Below are positions 33,680-41,269 of a DNA stretch of 64,000 bases, piece by piece. The notes beneath the pieces are model-generated. The model was not told where the DNA came from and did not search any database. It saw only the letters and a program-made list of their open reading frames with translations. Origin of the DNA: Rubrobacter taiwanensis (GTDB taxonomy: Bacteria; Actinomycetota; Rubrobacteria; Rubrobacterales; Rubrobacteraceae); contig NZ_SKBU01000007.1 in assembly GCF_004337705.1 (NCBI RefSeq), positions 1 to 64,000 on the forward strand, given 5' to 3'. Every line of letters begins with the position of its first letter. The first letter of the stretch is position 1. The position numbers and the translations under genes were made by a program.

Positions 33680-34432
33680 CTACCCCTCCGGGGGCGCCAG
33701 GCCTTCTCCGGAGGGGTCGAAGCCCAGCTCCGAGGCCCGCTCTGCCACGTGGTGCCACATGGCGCGGGATGCGCTGCCGGAAGACCGGCGCTTCACGGCG
33801 CCGTATATCTCCGCGTGGGACTCCAGCTCCCACTTTGAACGCTCCAGAGACCTGAGCCCGGCGCGGCGGGCTTCGAACAGCAGGGGCTCGATGCCGCGGC
33901 AGATGGAGAGGTACAGCGGGTTGCCGGAGGCGCGGGCCAGAGCTTCGTGGAACGCCATGTCTGCAAACACCCGCCCCCTCAGGCTGTCTCTCTCTATGTG
34001 AGACTCCAGATTCCGCAGGGAAGCCTCGAGCCGCTCCAGATGCTCATCCCCGGCCCGCCGCGCCGCCAGCGCCGCCATCTGCGGCTCGAAAGCCAGCCGC
34101 ACCTCCATCACGGCGCTCAGGGGCACGTCCGCGCTTCTGTCCCAGATCCCCGGTGGGTCCTCCCGCGCGTCGGGGTCCGCTACGAACGAGCCGCGGCCCA
34201 TCTGGATCTCGATCAGACCCATCGAGCTCAGCACGCGCAGCGCCTCCCGCACCGAAGATCTGCCAACCCCGAACCGGTCACACAACATCCGCTCAGAAGG
34301 CAGCCGGTCTCCGGGCCGAAGTATCCCCATTCTTATCTCGTCGGAGAGGGCCTCGACGATCTCGTCTACCACACCTCTCCGCCCCGAACTCCCTCTGAAG
34401 TACATGCTTGCAGGTCGCGTTGTGGCGGACAT
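33680..34432 (-). CDS. FadR-type (FCD) GntR transcriptional regulator
   Basis: A 250-residue GntR-family regulator. The winged helix covers residues about 20-90 (ILRPGDRLPSERMLCDRFGVGRSSVREALRVLSSMGLIEI), and the FCD effector domain covers 100-240 with ADMAFHEALARASGNPLY, holding conserved Asp/His metal ligands. The effector is probably a small organic acid. Its stop codon abuts that of the dehydrogenase-like gene (TAGCTA), so they are neighbours, not operon partners. The ribosome binding site sits in a hairpin (34436-34453). Confidence 0.88.
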   Translation of the reverse strand: MSATTRPASMYFRGSSGRRGVVDEIVEALSDEIRMGILRPGDRLPSERMLCDRFGVGRSSVREALRVLSSMGLIEIQMGRGSFVADPDAREDPPGIWDRSADVPLSAVMEVRLAFEPQMAALAARRAGDEHLERLEASLRNLESHIERDSLRGRVFADMAFHEALARASGNPLYLSICRGIEPLLFEARRAGLRSLERSKWELESHAEIYGAVKRRSSGSASRAMWHHVAERASELGFDPSGEGLAPPEG

Positions 34433-34435
34433 TTC

Positions 34436-34453
34436 CCCAAGCTACGGCTTGGG
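34436..34453 (-). promoter_or_regulatory. Leader hairpin covering the GntR ribosome binding site
   Basis: CCCAAGC, loop TACG and GCTTGGG form a perfect 7-bp stem that ends three bases before the ATG of the GntR gene. On the minus strand the downstream arm supplies the GGGG just before the start. It could act as an operator for autoregulation or as a translation-controlling hairpin. Confidence 0.4.
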
Positions 34454-34461
34454 CGCCAAGT

Positions 34462-34490
34462 ATATTATCATGAGCTAATTCATATTGTAA
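34462..34490 (-). promoter_or_regulatory. Candidate promoter of the GntR gene
   Basis: On the minus strand, TTACAA (34485-34490), a 17-bp spacer and TAATAT (34462-34467) form a sigma70-like promoter in an AT-rich patch. It also contains the imperfect dyad ATGA-N6-TCAT (34470-34483), a possible GntR site. Transcription would begin about 25 bases before the ATG. Confidence 0.45.
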
Positions 34491-34503
34491 CCGGTGATCC
34501 GGC

Positions 34504-35901
34504 TCAGCCGCTCTCTTTGAGGGCGGCGATGACGTCCTGGAGGCCTTGCCTGGCGTCGGCGAAGAGCATCATGGTCTTCTCCTGGTAGAAGAGCGGGTTG
34601 TCCACACCGGCGAATCCGGGGCTCAGGGAGCGCTTGATAAAGATCACGCGCCGGGCGCTCTCCACGTCCAGGACGGGCATGCCGCTGATGGGGCTGTCCA
34701 GATTCGGGTCTTTGGCGGCGGGGTTCACCACGTCGTTGGCTCCGACCACGATGACGGCGTCGGTCTCGGGGAAGTCGGCGTTGATCTCCTCCAGGTCCAG
34801 GAGCTTATCGTAGGGGACGTCGGCTTCGGCCAGGAGCACGTTCATGTGTCCGGGCATCCTCCCGGCGACCGGATGGATGGCGAACCGTACCACCTTGCCC
34901 TTCCGCTCCAGCACCTCCACGAGCTCGGCGGCCAGCGTCTGGGCCTGGGCTACGGCGAGGCCGTAGCCGGGGACTATGATCACGGAGTCGGCGTCGTAGT
35001 TGAGCACGGCGGCCACGTCCTCCGGCGTCACGGAGTTGACCGGCTTCTCGTCCTCTTCCTTCTTCGCAGCGGCCGGCGGTGATGCGCCGACCCCCGCGAA
35101 GATGATCTTGTTCAGCGGCCGGCCCAGGGAGCTGCTCATAAGCCGGGTGAGGATCGTACCCGAGGCCCCGACCAGCGCCCCGGCGATGATCAGGACCTCA
35201 TTGCTCAAGAGGAAGCCGCTCATGGCCGCGGCGAGCCCGGTGAAGGCGTTCAGGAGCGAGATGACGATCGGCATGTCCGCCCCGCCGATGGGAATCACCA
35301 GCAGCACGCCGAGCGTAAGGGCTATGAGGAAGACGAGCCAGACGGAGAGCAGCGGCAGGGGCCCGCCCGCGAGGGCGTTGATGCCCAGCAGGACCGCCGC
35401 GCCCAGCAGCCCGGCGTTCGCCACCTTCTGGTAGGGGAAGGTTACGCTCCCGGCCAGGAAGAGCTCCTCCAGCTTGACGTAGGCGATGGCGCTCCCGGCG
35501 AAGCTGACGCTGCCGATCAGGATGCCGGCCAGGATGAAGAAGACGTCGGCCCGGTCGCCCGCCACCTGTCCGATGTGTATCTGGTAGAACTCCGCGAGCG
35601 CGATGAACGCCACCGCGCCGCCGCCCACCCCGTTGAAGGCGGCCACCATCTGCGGCATCGCCGTCATCGGCACCCTCACGGCCGAGACGTACCCGATCAC
35701 CGAGCCGATCGCTACACCGACGAGGATCTCCCAGTAGCTGACGATCCGCTGGTCCAGCAGCGTCACACCGAGGGCGATCGCCATGCCGATCGCAGCCAGG
35801 CTGTTGCCCGAGCGGGCCGTCTCCGGCGAGCGCAGCCGCCGCACGCCGAGGATGAAGAGCAAAGCCGCGAACATGTACGAGAGCGTCATGAAGGTGTGCA
35901 C
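34504..35901 (-). CDS. pntB: Proton-translocating NAD(P) transhydrogenase, beta subunit
   Basis: A 465-residue membrane subunit: about nine TM helices (residues 1-270), then the soluble NADP(H)-binding domain III with PGYGLAVAQAQ near residue 320, VRFAIHPVAGRMPGHMNVLLAEA, VVGANDVVNPAA and SLSPGFAGVDNPLFY. It couples hydride transfer between NADH and NADP+ to proton movement. GTG start, two bases after the alpha-2 gene stop, with GAGGAGG upstream; ATG four codons later is an alternative. Last gene of the pntA1-A2-B operon. Confidence 0.93.
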   Translation of the reverse strand: MHTFMTLSYMFAALLFILGVRRLRSPETARSGNSLAAIGMAIALGVTLLDQRIVSYWEILVGVAIGSVIGYVSAVRVPMTAMPQMVAAFNGVGGGAVAFIALAEFYQIHIGQVAGDRADVFFILAGILIGSVSFAGSAIAYVKLEELFLAGSVTFPYQKVANAGLLGAAVLLGINALAGGPLPLLSVWLVFLIALTLGVLLVIPIGGADMPIVISLLNAFTGLAAAMSGFLLSNEVLIIAGALVGASGTILTRLMSSSLGRPLNKIIFAGVGASPPAAAKKEEDEKPVNSVTPEDVAAVLNYDADSVIIVPGYGLAVAQAQTLAAELVEVLERKGKVVRFAIHPVAGRMPGHMNVLLAEADVPYDKLLDLEEINADFPETDAVIVVGANDVVNPAAKDPNLDSPISGMPVLDVESARRVIFIKRSLSPGFAGVDNPLFYQEKTMMLFADARQGLQDVIAALKESG

Positions 35902-35902
35902 G

Positions 35903-36226
35903 CTACACCCGCCTCCTCACCCGGCGGACGCGCCGCTTCTTCTGCGGCTCGCGCTTGAACATCTCCAGCATCCTGTTCGTAACCACAAATCCGCCCACGA
36001 CGTTGATGGTGGCGAAGATGACCGCGATCATGCCCAGGACGGTGGTGAGCAGGCTCTCGGAGGCCCCGAGTACCAGCAGCGCCCCGACCAGGATGATGCC
36101 GTGGATGGCGTTCGTGGCGCTCATGAGCGGCGTGTGCAGCAGGCTCGGCACGCGGGAGATGAGCTCGAAGCCGATCACGGCCGCCAGGACGAAGATGATG
36201 ATCTCCAGCAGGAGCTGCTGGTCCAT
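35903..36226 (-). CDS. pntAB: NAD(P) transhydrogenase alpha subunit, C-terminal membrane part (alpha-2)
   Basis: A 107-residue membrane protein with three to four helices, the separate C-terminal TM piece of PntA found in the three-gene transhydrogenases. The conserved RVPSLLHTPLMSATNAIHGI stretch lies near residues 25-44. The tail is Lys/Arg-rich (KKRRVRRVRRRV). It assembles with PntA1 and PntB. The start overlaps the pntA stop by one base; GTG/ATG boundaries are tightly packed. Confidence 0.92.
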   Translation of the reverse strand: MDQQLLLEIIIFVLAAVIGFELISRVPSLLHTPLMSATNAIHGIILVGALLVLGASESLLTTVLGMIAVIFATINVVGGFVVTNRMLEMFKREPQKKRRVRRVRRRV

Positions 36227-37527
36227 CAGCTCTCACCTCCCTCGAGCGCCTCGCGGGTGGGGGCGTGGCGGATCTCGCCCGCGTGCGTGACGCACGCCGC
36301 GTCGGTTATCTCGTCCTCGAAGTCTAGCTTCAGCCGGAGGTTGCCCTCCTCGTCTCTGTCCGCCAGATAGGAGAGGAGCGCGTACATGTTGCGCGAGTAC
36401 ATCTGGCTGGCGTGTACCGGTACCGAGCCCGGCAGATTGAGCGGGCCGTGGATCCGGACCCCGTTGTGCTCGACCACCTTGCCCGGCACCGTCAGCTCGC
36501 AGTTGCCGCCGGTCTCTGCTGCCAGATCCACGATTACCGTCCCCGGCCGCATCTCCTCCACCATGTCCTTCGTGATCAGGACCGGTGCCCTCCGGCCCGG
36601 GACGGCCGCCGTGGTGATGACCAGGTCCATCTCCCGCAGCCGCTCCCGGATCATCTCCCGGTCCCGCCGCTGCTTCTCCTCGGGCTGCACGGTCGCATAC
36701 CCGCCGGTGCTTGCACCGCTCTCCGCTTCCTCCGCGATCCCGGCCTCCGGACCTTCCTCCTTGCCGTCCCGCTCGGCGAAGGAGTAGAACCCGAGCGCCA
36801 CCATGAGCCGCGCGAAGGGAGAGAGTACCCGTTCCTCTTCCACGACCTCCTCTTCTTCGGCGGCTGCTCCCCCGGGCTCTGCCGACTCCAGAAACCGCGC
36901 CCCCAGGCTCTCTATCTGCTCTTTCGTCTCCGGCCGGATGTCGAAGGCCTCGACCTCCGCCCCCAGCCTCCTGGCGGTCGCTATGGCCTGCAGCCCCGCC
37001 ACCCCGGCCCCCAGCACCAGCACCTTCGCCGCCCGGGTGGTCCCGGCGGCCGTCGTCATCATGGGGAGATACTTGCCGAGGGCGTTGGCCCCGAGCAGTA
37101 CCGCCTTGTAGCCTGCGAGCGAGGCCATGGAAGAGAGGGTGTCCATCGCCTGCGCCCGCGTTATGCGGGGGATGAGGTCCATGCTGAAGAGGGTGACGCC
37201 CGCCGCCGCGATCCGCTGCACGAGCTCGGGATAGAAGGCGGGCTGGATCGAGGTGATGAGGACGCTCCCTTCGCGCAGCAGGGGCAGCTCTTCCTGTGTG
37301 GGGCGCTGCACCTTCAGGACGATGTCCGCCGAACCGAATACCTCGCCGGCGCTCTCTGCCACCCGTGCCCCGGCTTCCCGGTACTCTTCGTCCGGGTGGT
37401 ATTCGCGGCCCGCGCCACTCTCGACCAGAACCTCAAAGCCGTCCCGGACGAGCTTCTCCACCGTCTCGGGCACGAGGGCGACCCGGTTCTCGCCGCCTCT
37501 GGCCTCTCTGACTATCCCCACCTTCAT
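36226..37527 (-). CDS. pntA: NAD(P) transhydrogenase alpha subunit with acidic insertion
   Basis: A 433-residue soluble NAD(H)-binding subunit (domain I). Motifs: MKVGIVREARGGENRVALVP, LGAGVAGLQAIATARRLGAEV near 171-191, FDIRPETKEQIESLGARFLE, VITTAAVPGRRAP. Between GARFLE (about 214) and STGGYA (about 273) there is a long Glu-rich insertion with a hydrophobic ARLMVALGFYSF stretch; ordinary PntA has about 12 residues there. The ATG at 37527 is eight bases from a TATAAT, suggesting a leaderless transcript; TTG 37536 is less likely. Confidence 0.9.
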   Translation of the reverse strand: MKVGIVREARGGENRVALVPETVEKLVRDGFEVLVESGAGREYHPDEEYREAGARVAESAGEVFGSADIVLKVQRPTQEELPLLREGSVLITSIQPAFYPELVQRIAAAGVTLFSMDLIPRITRAQAMDTLSSMASLAGYKAVLLGANALGKYLPMMTTAAGTTRAAKVLVLGAGVAGLQAIATARRLGAEVEAFDIRPETKEQIESLGARFLESAEPGGAAAEEEEVVEEERVLSPFARLMVALGFYSFAERDGKEEGPEAGIAEEAESGASTGGYATVQPEEKQRRDREMIRERLREMDLVITTAAVPGRRAPVLITKDMVEEMRPGTVIVDLAAETGGNCELTVPGKVVEHNGVRIHGPLNLPGSVPVHASQMYSRNMYALLSYLADRDEEGNLRLKLDFEDEITDAACVTHAGEIRHAPTREALEGGES

Positions 37528-37535
37528 GGCCCGCA

Positions 37536-37541
37536 ATTATA
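37536..37541 (-). promoter_or_regulatory. Candidate -10 element of pntA
   Basis: TATAAT on the minus strand lies with eight bases between it and the pntA ATG. A start of transcription at or next to the A of ATG would give a leaderless mRNA, which fits the missing ribosome binding site. No clear -35 element is seen 17 bp upstream. Confidence 0.35.
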
Positions 37542-37568
37542 TTGCAGGGGGAAGTTCTGCGCTTCCTC

Positions 37569-38087
37569 CTACGGCCCCGTCTCGCCCCGCGAGACGTGCC
37601 GGGCCACGATTCCGGGCACCTGCCCGGGGCCGACACCCGTGTGCCAGGAGCCGTCCGGGTAGATGACGGCGTTGGGCCCGCGCTTGCAGAGCCCGAGGCA
37701 GTCCACCTCATTGACCCTGACCCGGCGCATGCCCCGCGAACGGAACTCGCGCTTGAAGAGCTTCTTCAGCTCCTTCGAGCCCCGCTTGCGGCAGTCCCCG
37801 CCGCAGCAGACCAGAACGTGCGCCCGGTAGCCGCCCGCTTTCACACCGTTCTGCGGGGGCGCAGGCTCCGCAGGAGCCTCCCGGGGAGCGAGCGGTTTCT
37901 GTACGCCTCCTGCCTCCTCCCACTCCAGCTTCAGGCTGAGCTTGCGGCGGCGCTTTTTGGCCTTGCTCTTGATCCTGGCCCGCAGCTCCTCCGGAGCCCG
38001 CACAGGCCGCCCGTCCACCAGCAGCGTCCCGGACCGGAGCTGCCCGGCGAATCGTTCCAGCCAGGAGATCAACTCCCTCCGGCGCAT
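37569..38087 (-). CDS. amphi-Trp domain fused to a thioredoxin-like [2Fe-2S] ferredoxin domain
   Basis: A 172-residue two-domain protein. Residues 1-60 (RRRELISWLERFAGQLRSGT, then RARIKSKAKKRRRKLSLKLEWEE) fit the amphi-Trp domain, with the closing Trp. After an Ala/Pro linker, residues about 93-172 form a thioredoxin-like 2Fe-2S domain with clustered Cys in VCCGGDCRKRGS and VDCLGLCKRGPNAVIYPDGSWH. ATG 38087 follows AGGAGGAGAG. It may pass electrons or sense redox state next to the transhydrogenase. Upstream in-frame sequence to 38273 is not counted. Confidence 0.78.
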   Translation of the reverse strand: MRRRELISWLERFAGQLRSGTLLVDGRPVRAPEELRARIKSKAKKRRRKLSLKLEWEEAGGVQKPLAPREAPAEPAPPQNGVKAGGYRAHVLVCCGGDCRKRGSKELKKLFKREFRSRGMRRVRVNEVDCLGLCKRGPNAVIYPDGSWHTGVGPGQVPGIVARHVSRGETGP

Positions 38088-38225
38088 CTCTCCTCCTGCT
38101 TCTTGTTGAGAGTCGTTTGCAACAGGCCCTAATATACAACAACGGCTGCGGGGGAGGCGGATTTGCGTTGCCGGGGCCGGCCCGGATCTGCTAATCTCAG
38201 GCCGCACATCTGCCGTGAGGGAGCT

Positions 38226-39131
38226 TTGGGCGAGCATCTGGCCGTCATAGACGTGGGGTCGAACACGATCCACCTGCTGGTGGGCACGGTGGAGGGGGGG
38301 CTGGTGTTACCCCGGGCGAGCGAGAAGGTCTCGGTACGGCTCGGGGAGGGGGTTGAGAGGACGGGGCGGCTCCAGGAGTCTCGGCTGCAGATTGCGGTGG
38401 CGGCCATAGACCTCTTCGCCCGGATCTCGGCTCTGCACGGGGCCGTGCGGCCGGAGATCGTCGCCACCAGCGCGGTGCGGGAGGCGGTGAACGGGCGGGA
38501 GCTGATCCGGGCCGTCCAGGTGCTCAGCGGGCTGGAGGTGCGGTTGCTCTCGGGTGAGGAGGAGGCCGTACTGGGGTTCCGCGGGGCGATGTCCGCGGTG
38601 AGGTTGGAGCCGGGGGCTCCGGTGCTGGTGGTGGATCTCGGGGGAGGTTCGGCGCAGTTCATCTTCGGCGGCATCGAAGGACCGGAGTGCCGGGTCTCGC
38701 TACCGCTGGGCACCGGCCGCATCACCGAGCGTTTCGTTACCGGGGAGACCGCCCGCCGGGAGGAGCTGGAGCGGGTACGGGAGCACGTGCTGGCGGCGCT
38801 GCCGGACTGGGAGCTGCCGGAGGGCACGGTCGCGCTCGCGGTCGGGGGCTCGGCGCGGGCCATGCTCAAGAGCAAGCCCAACCCGCTCACGCCGGAGGCT
38901 CTGGGCGAGGTGGCGGCCGAGGTCGGGGAGCGAACGGCGGCGGTGTACGCGCGGGAGCGGGGGCTGAGCCCGGTACGGGCCCGGGTGCTTCCGGCGGCGG
39001 CCGCGACGTTGGGTGCGGTGCTGGAGAGGTTCGGGCTGCCGCACTTCACGGTAGTGCGCGGAGGGGTGAGGGAGGGGGTTCTGCTGACGGCGGCCATGAA
39101 CGGCGAGGTGCGGGGTTGGAGACCGGAATAA
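38226..39131 (+). CDS. ppx: Ppx/GppA phosphatase (exopolyphosphatase family)
   Basis: A 301-residue actin-fold phosphatase hydrolysing polyphosphate or pppGpp. Typical segments are LAVIDVGSNTIHLLVGTVEG at the start, ATSAVREAVNGRELIRAV, LLSGEEEAVLGFRGAM, VVDLGGGSAQFIFGG and LPLGTGRITERFV. It is the short form without the C-terminal HD domain. TTG 38226 follows GAGGGAG. The gene overlaps ppk1 by 16 bp, so the polymer-breaking and polymer-making enzymes are co-expressed. Confidence 0.9.
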   Translation: MGEHLAVIDVGSNTIHLLVGTVEGGLVLPRASEKVSVRLGEGVERTGRLQESRLQIAVAAIDLFARISALHGAVRPEIVATSAVREAVNGRELIRAVQVLSGLEVRLLSGEEEAVLGFRGAMSAVRLEPGAPVLVVDLGGGSAQFIFGGIEGPECRVSLPLGTGRITERFVTGETARREELERVREHVLAALPDWELPEGTVALAVGGSARAMLKSKPNPLTPEALGEVAAEVGERTAAVYARERGLSPVRARVLPAAAATLGAVLERFGLPHFTVVRGGVREGVLLTAAMNGEVRGWRPE

Positions 39132-41188
39132 GGCTTACGGAGCCGGAGCTGTACATAAACCGGGAGCTCTCGTGGCTGCAGTTCAACGACCGGGTGCTGC
39201 ATCAGGCCCGGGAGCGGCGGCATCCCCTGCTGGAGCGGGTACGGTTCGTGGCCATCTCGGAGACCAATCTGGATGAGTTCTTCATGATCCGGGTGGCGGG
39301 ACTGCAGCAGCAGCTCGCCTCCGAGCGTCCCAACCCCGTCCCGGACGGGATGTCGCCGGAGGAGCAGCTCGCCCAGATCCAGGTCCACACCCGGGCCTTC
39401 TTCGCTGAGCAGCGCCGGATACTGCGGGAGGAGCTGCTGCCCGAGCTGGAAGGGGAGGGGATCCGGATCGTCCCCTACAACCGGCTCGACCGCCGGGAGA
39501 AGGAGGAACTGCGCCGGGAGTTCGAGCGCGAGATCCTGCCCATCCTCACCCCGCTGGCCATAGACCCGGCGCACCCGTTCCCGCACATCTCCAACCTCTC
39601 GCTCAACCTGCTCGTCGTCATCCGGGACCGGGGGCGGGAGGTGCTCGCCCGGCTCAAGGTGCCCAACACCCTCAAGCGTTTCCTGCGGATCTCGCCGCCG
39701 CAGGAGCCGCCGGAGCCGGGGCAGCACCACGAGGTGAACCTGGTGCGGCTGGAGGAGGTGGTGGCGGCGAATCTGGACGAGCTCTTCCCGGGAAAGGAGA
39801 TAGTCGCCAGCTACGTCTTCCAGGTGGTGCGCAACGCGGACCTCGTAATCCAGGAAGACGAGGCCGCGGATCTTCTGCGGGCGGTGGAGGACGAGCTCGG
39901 CCAGCGGCAGTTCGGGCAGAGCGTGCGGCTGGTGGTTACCGGGGAGATGCCGGGGGAGCTGCGCGAGTGGCTGGCCGGGCATCTGGGGGTCGATCACAGC
40001 GCCATCTTCGCCGTCGAGGAGCCGCTGGGGCTTGCGGATCTGGAGGAGCTGACGCACGCCAGCCGGCCGGATCTGCTCTACCCGCCCATCGCGCCCCGTA
40101 TCCCGGAGGAGTTCAAGAAGGGCCGGTCCATCTTCGCTTCCATCCGGCAGGGGGACATCCTGCTCTACCATCCGTACGACTCTTTCGCTCCGGTGGTGGA
40201 CTTCGTGCGGGCCGGTGCGACGGACGGCGGGGTGCTGGCCATCAAGCAGACCCTCTACCGGGTCGGCACGAACTCTCCGATCATTGAGGCTCTGCTGGAG
40301 GCGCGGGACGAGCGCACGCAGGTGGCGGTGCTCGTGGAGCTGAAGGCCCGCTTCGATGAGGAGCCGAACATCGGGTGGGCGCGGCAGCTGGAGGCCAGGG
40401 GCGTGCACGTGGCCTACGGCATCGTAGGGCTCAAGACGCACGCCAAGATCTGTCTGCTCGTGCGCCGGGAGGAGGGCGGGCTGCGGCGCTATCTGCATCT
40501 GGGGACCGGCAACTACAACCCCTCGACCGCGCGCGCCTACACGGACTTCTCGTATTTTACCGCCGACCCGGATCTGGGCGAGGACGGCACGGACCTCTTC
40601 AACTCCCTGACCGGCTACTCCGAGCAGGAGGAGTACCGCAAGCTGCTCGTCGCACCGGGCCGGATGCGGCGGCGGCTCCTGCAGATGATAGAGCGCGAGG
40701 CGGAGAAGGCCGCGGGCGGCAGGCCCGCCCGCATCGTCTGCAAGATAAACCAGCTCACCGACCCGGAGATGATCCGGGCCCTCTACCGGGCTTCGCGAGC
40801 CGGGGTGCGGATAGATCTGATCGTGCGCGGGACCTGCTGTCTTAAGCCCGGCATTCCCGGGGTGAGCGAGAACATCCGGGTGGTCTCGCTCGTGGGCCGC
40901 TTTCTGGAGCACGCCCGGGCTTACGTCTTCGGGGCGGGGGAGGACGAGGAGATCTATCTCGGCAGCGCCGACCTGATGGAGCGCAATCTGGACCGCCGGG
41001 TGGAGATCATCTTCCCCCTGCGGGATGAGGCTAGCCGGCGGAAGGTCCGGCGCATCCTGCAGCTCCAGCTCTCCGACACCGCCAACGCCTGGGAGCTCGG
41101 GCCCGATGGCTCCTACGAGCGGCTCCGGCCGGAGGAGGGGAAGGAGCCGCTGGACAGCCAGGCACTCCTGCTGGAAGAGCCCGTCTAG
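39116..41188 (+). CDS. ppk1: Polyphosphate kinase 1
   Basis: A 690-residue PPK1, the usual size. It polymerises ATP gamma-phosphate into polyphosphate. The N-terminal domain has YINRELSWLQFNDRVLHQA and ISETNLDEFFMIRV, and the catalytic core has GLKTHAKICLLVRREEG with the autophosphorylated His442 and LHLGTGNYNPSTARAYTDFS with His461, spaced 19 apart as in Escherichia coli. The frame starts with TTG inside the end of ppx. A longer open frame upstream is the shadow of ppx. Confidence 0.93.
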   Translation: METGIRLTEPELYINRELSWLQFNDRVLHQARERRHPLLERVRFVAISETNLDEFFMIRVAGLQQQLASERPNPVPDGMSPEEQLAQIQVHTRAFFAEQRRILREELLPELEGEGIRIVPYNRLDRREKEELRREFEREILPILTPLAIDPAHPFPHISNLSLNLLVVIRDRGREVLARLKVPNTLKRFLRISPPQEPPEPGQHHEVNLVRLEEVVAANLDELFPGKEIVASYVFQVVRNADLVIQEDEAADLLRAVEDELGQRQFGQSVRLVVTGEMPGELREWLAGHLGVDHSAIFAVEEPLGLADLEELTHASRPDLLYPPIAPRIPEEFKKGRSIFASIRQGDILLYHPYDSFAPVVDFVRAGATDGGVLAIKQTLYRVGTNSPIIEALLEARDERTQVAVLVELKARFDEEPNIGWARQLEARGVHVAYGIVGLKTHAKICLLVRREEGGLRRYLHLGTGNYNPSTARAYTDFSYFTADPDLGEDGTDLFNSLTGYSEQEEYRKLLVAPGRMRRRLLQMIEREAEKAAGGRPARIVCKINQLTDPEMIRALYRASRAGVRIDLIVRGTCCLKPGIPGVSENIRVVSLVGRFLEHARAYVFGAGEDEEIYLGSADLMERNLDRRVEIIFPLRDEASRRKVRRILQLQLSDTANAWELGPDGSYERLRPEEGKEPLDSQALLLEEPV

Positions 41189-41205
41189 CGGGTCTTCGCT
41201 TTGAA

Positions 41206-41219
41206 ACCGGCGCGCCGGT
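41206..41219. repeat. Perfect 14-bp palindrome between ppk1 and mscS
   Basis: ACCGGCGCGCCGGT is self-complementary, 17 bp after the ppk1 stop. It could end the ppk1 transcript, but no T-tract follows, so I give only weak support. Confidence 0.3.
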
Positions 41220-41269
41220 CTGCTACGTTTGCGCTGCAGTCGGTTCTCTGAGGAGGCGGGCGCTTCAGG

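Noticed and set aside
38129-40912. Very long minus-strand open frame (927 codons)
   Set aside because: It runs antisense through ppx and ppk1, whose motifs are unambiguous on the plus strand. GC-rich sequence gives long open antisense frames, and its composition (Arg/Pro/His-rich) fits no protein.
41206-41219. Palindrome after ppk1 as an intrinsic terminator
   Set aside because: No T-tract follows and the loop would be very short; kept only as a repeat of weak meaning.
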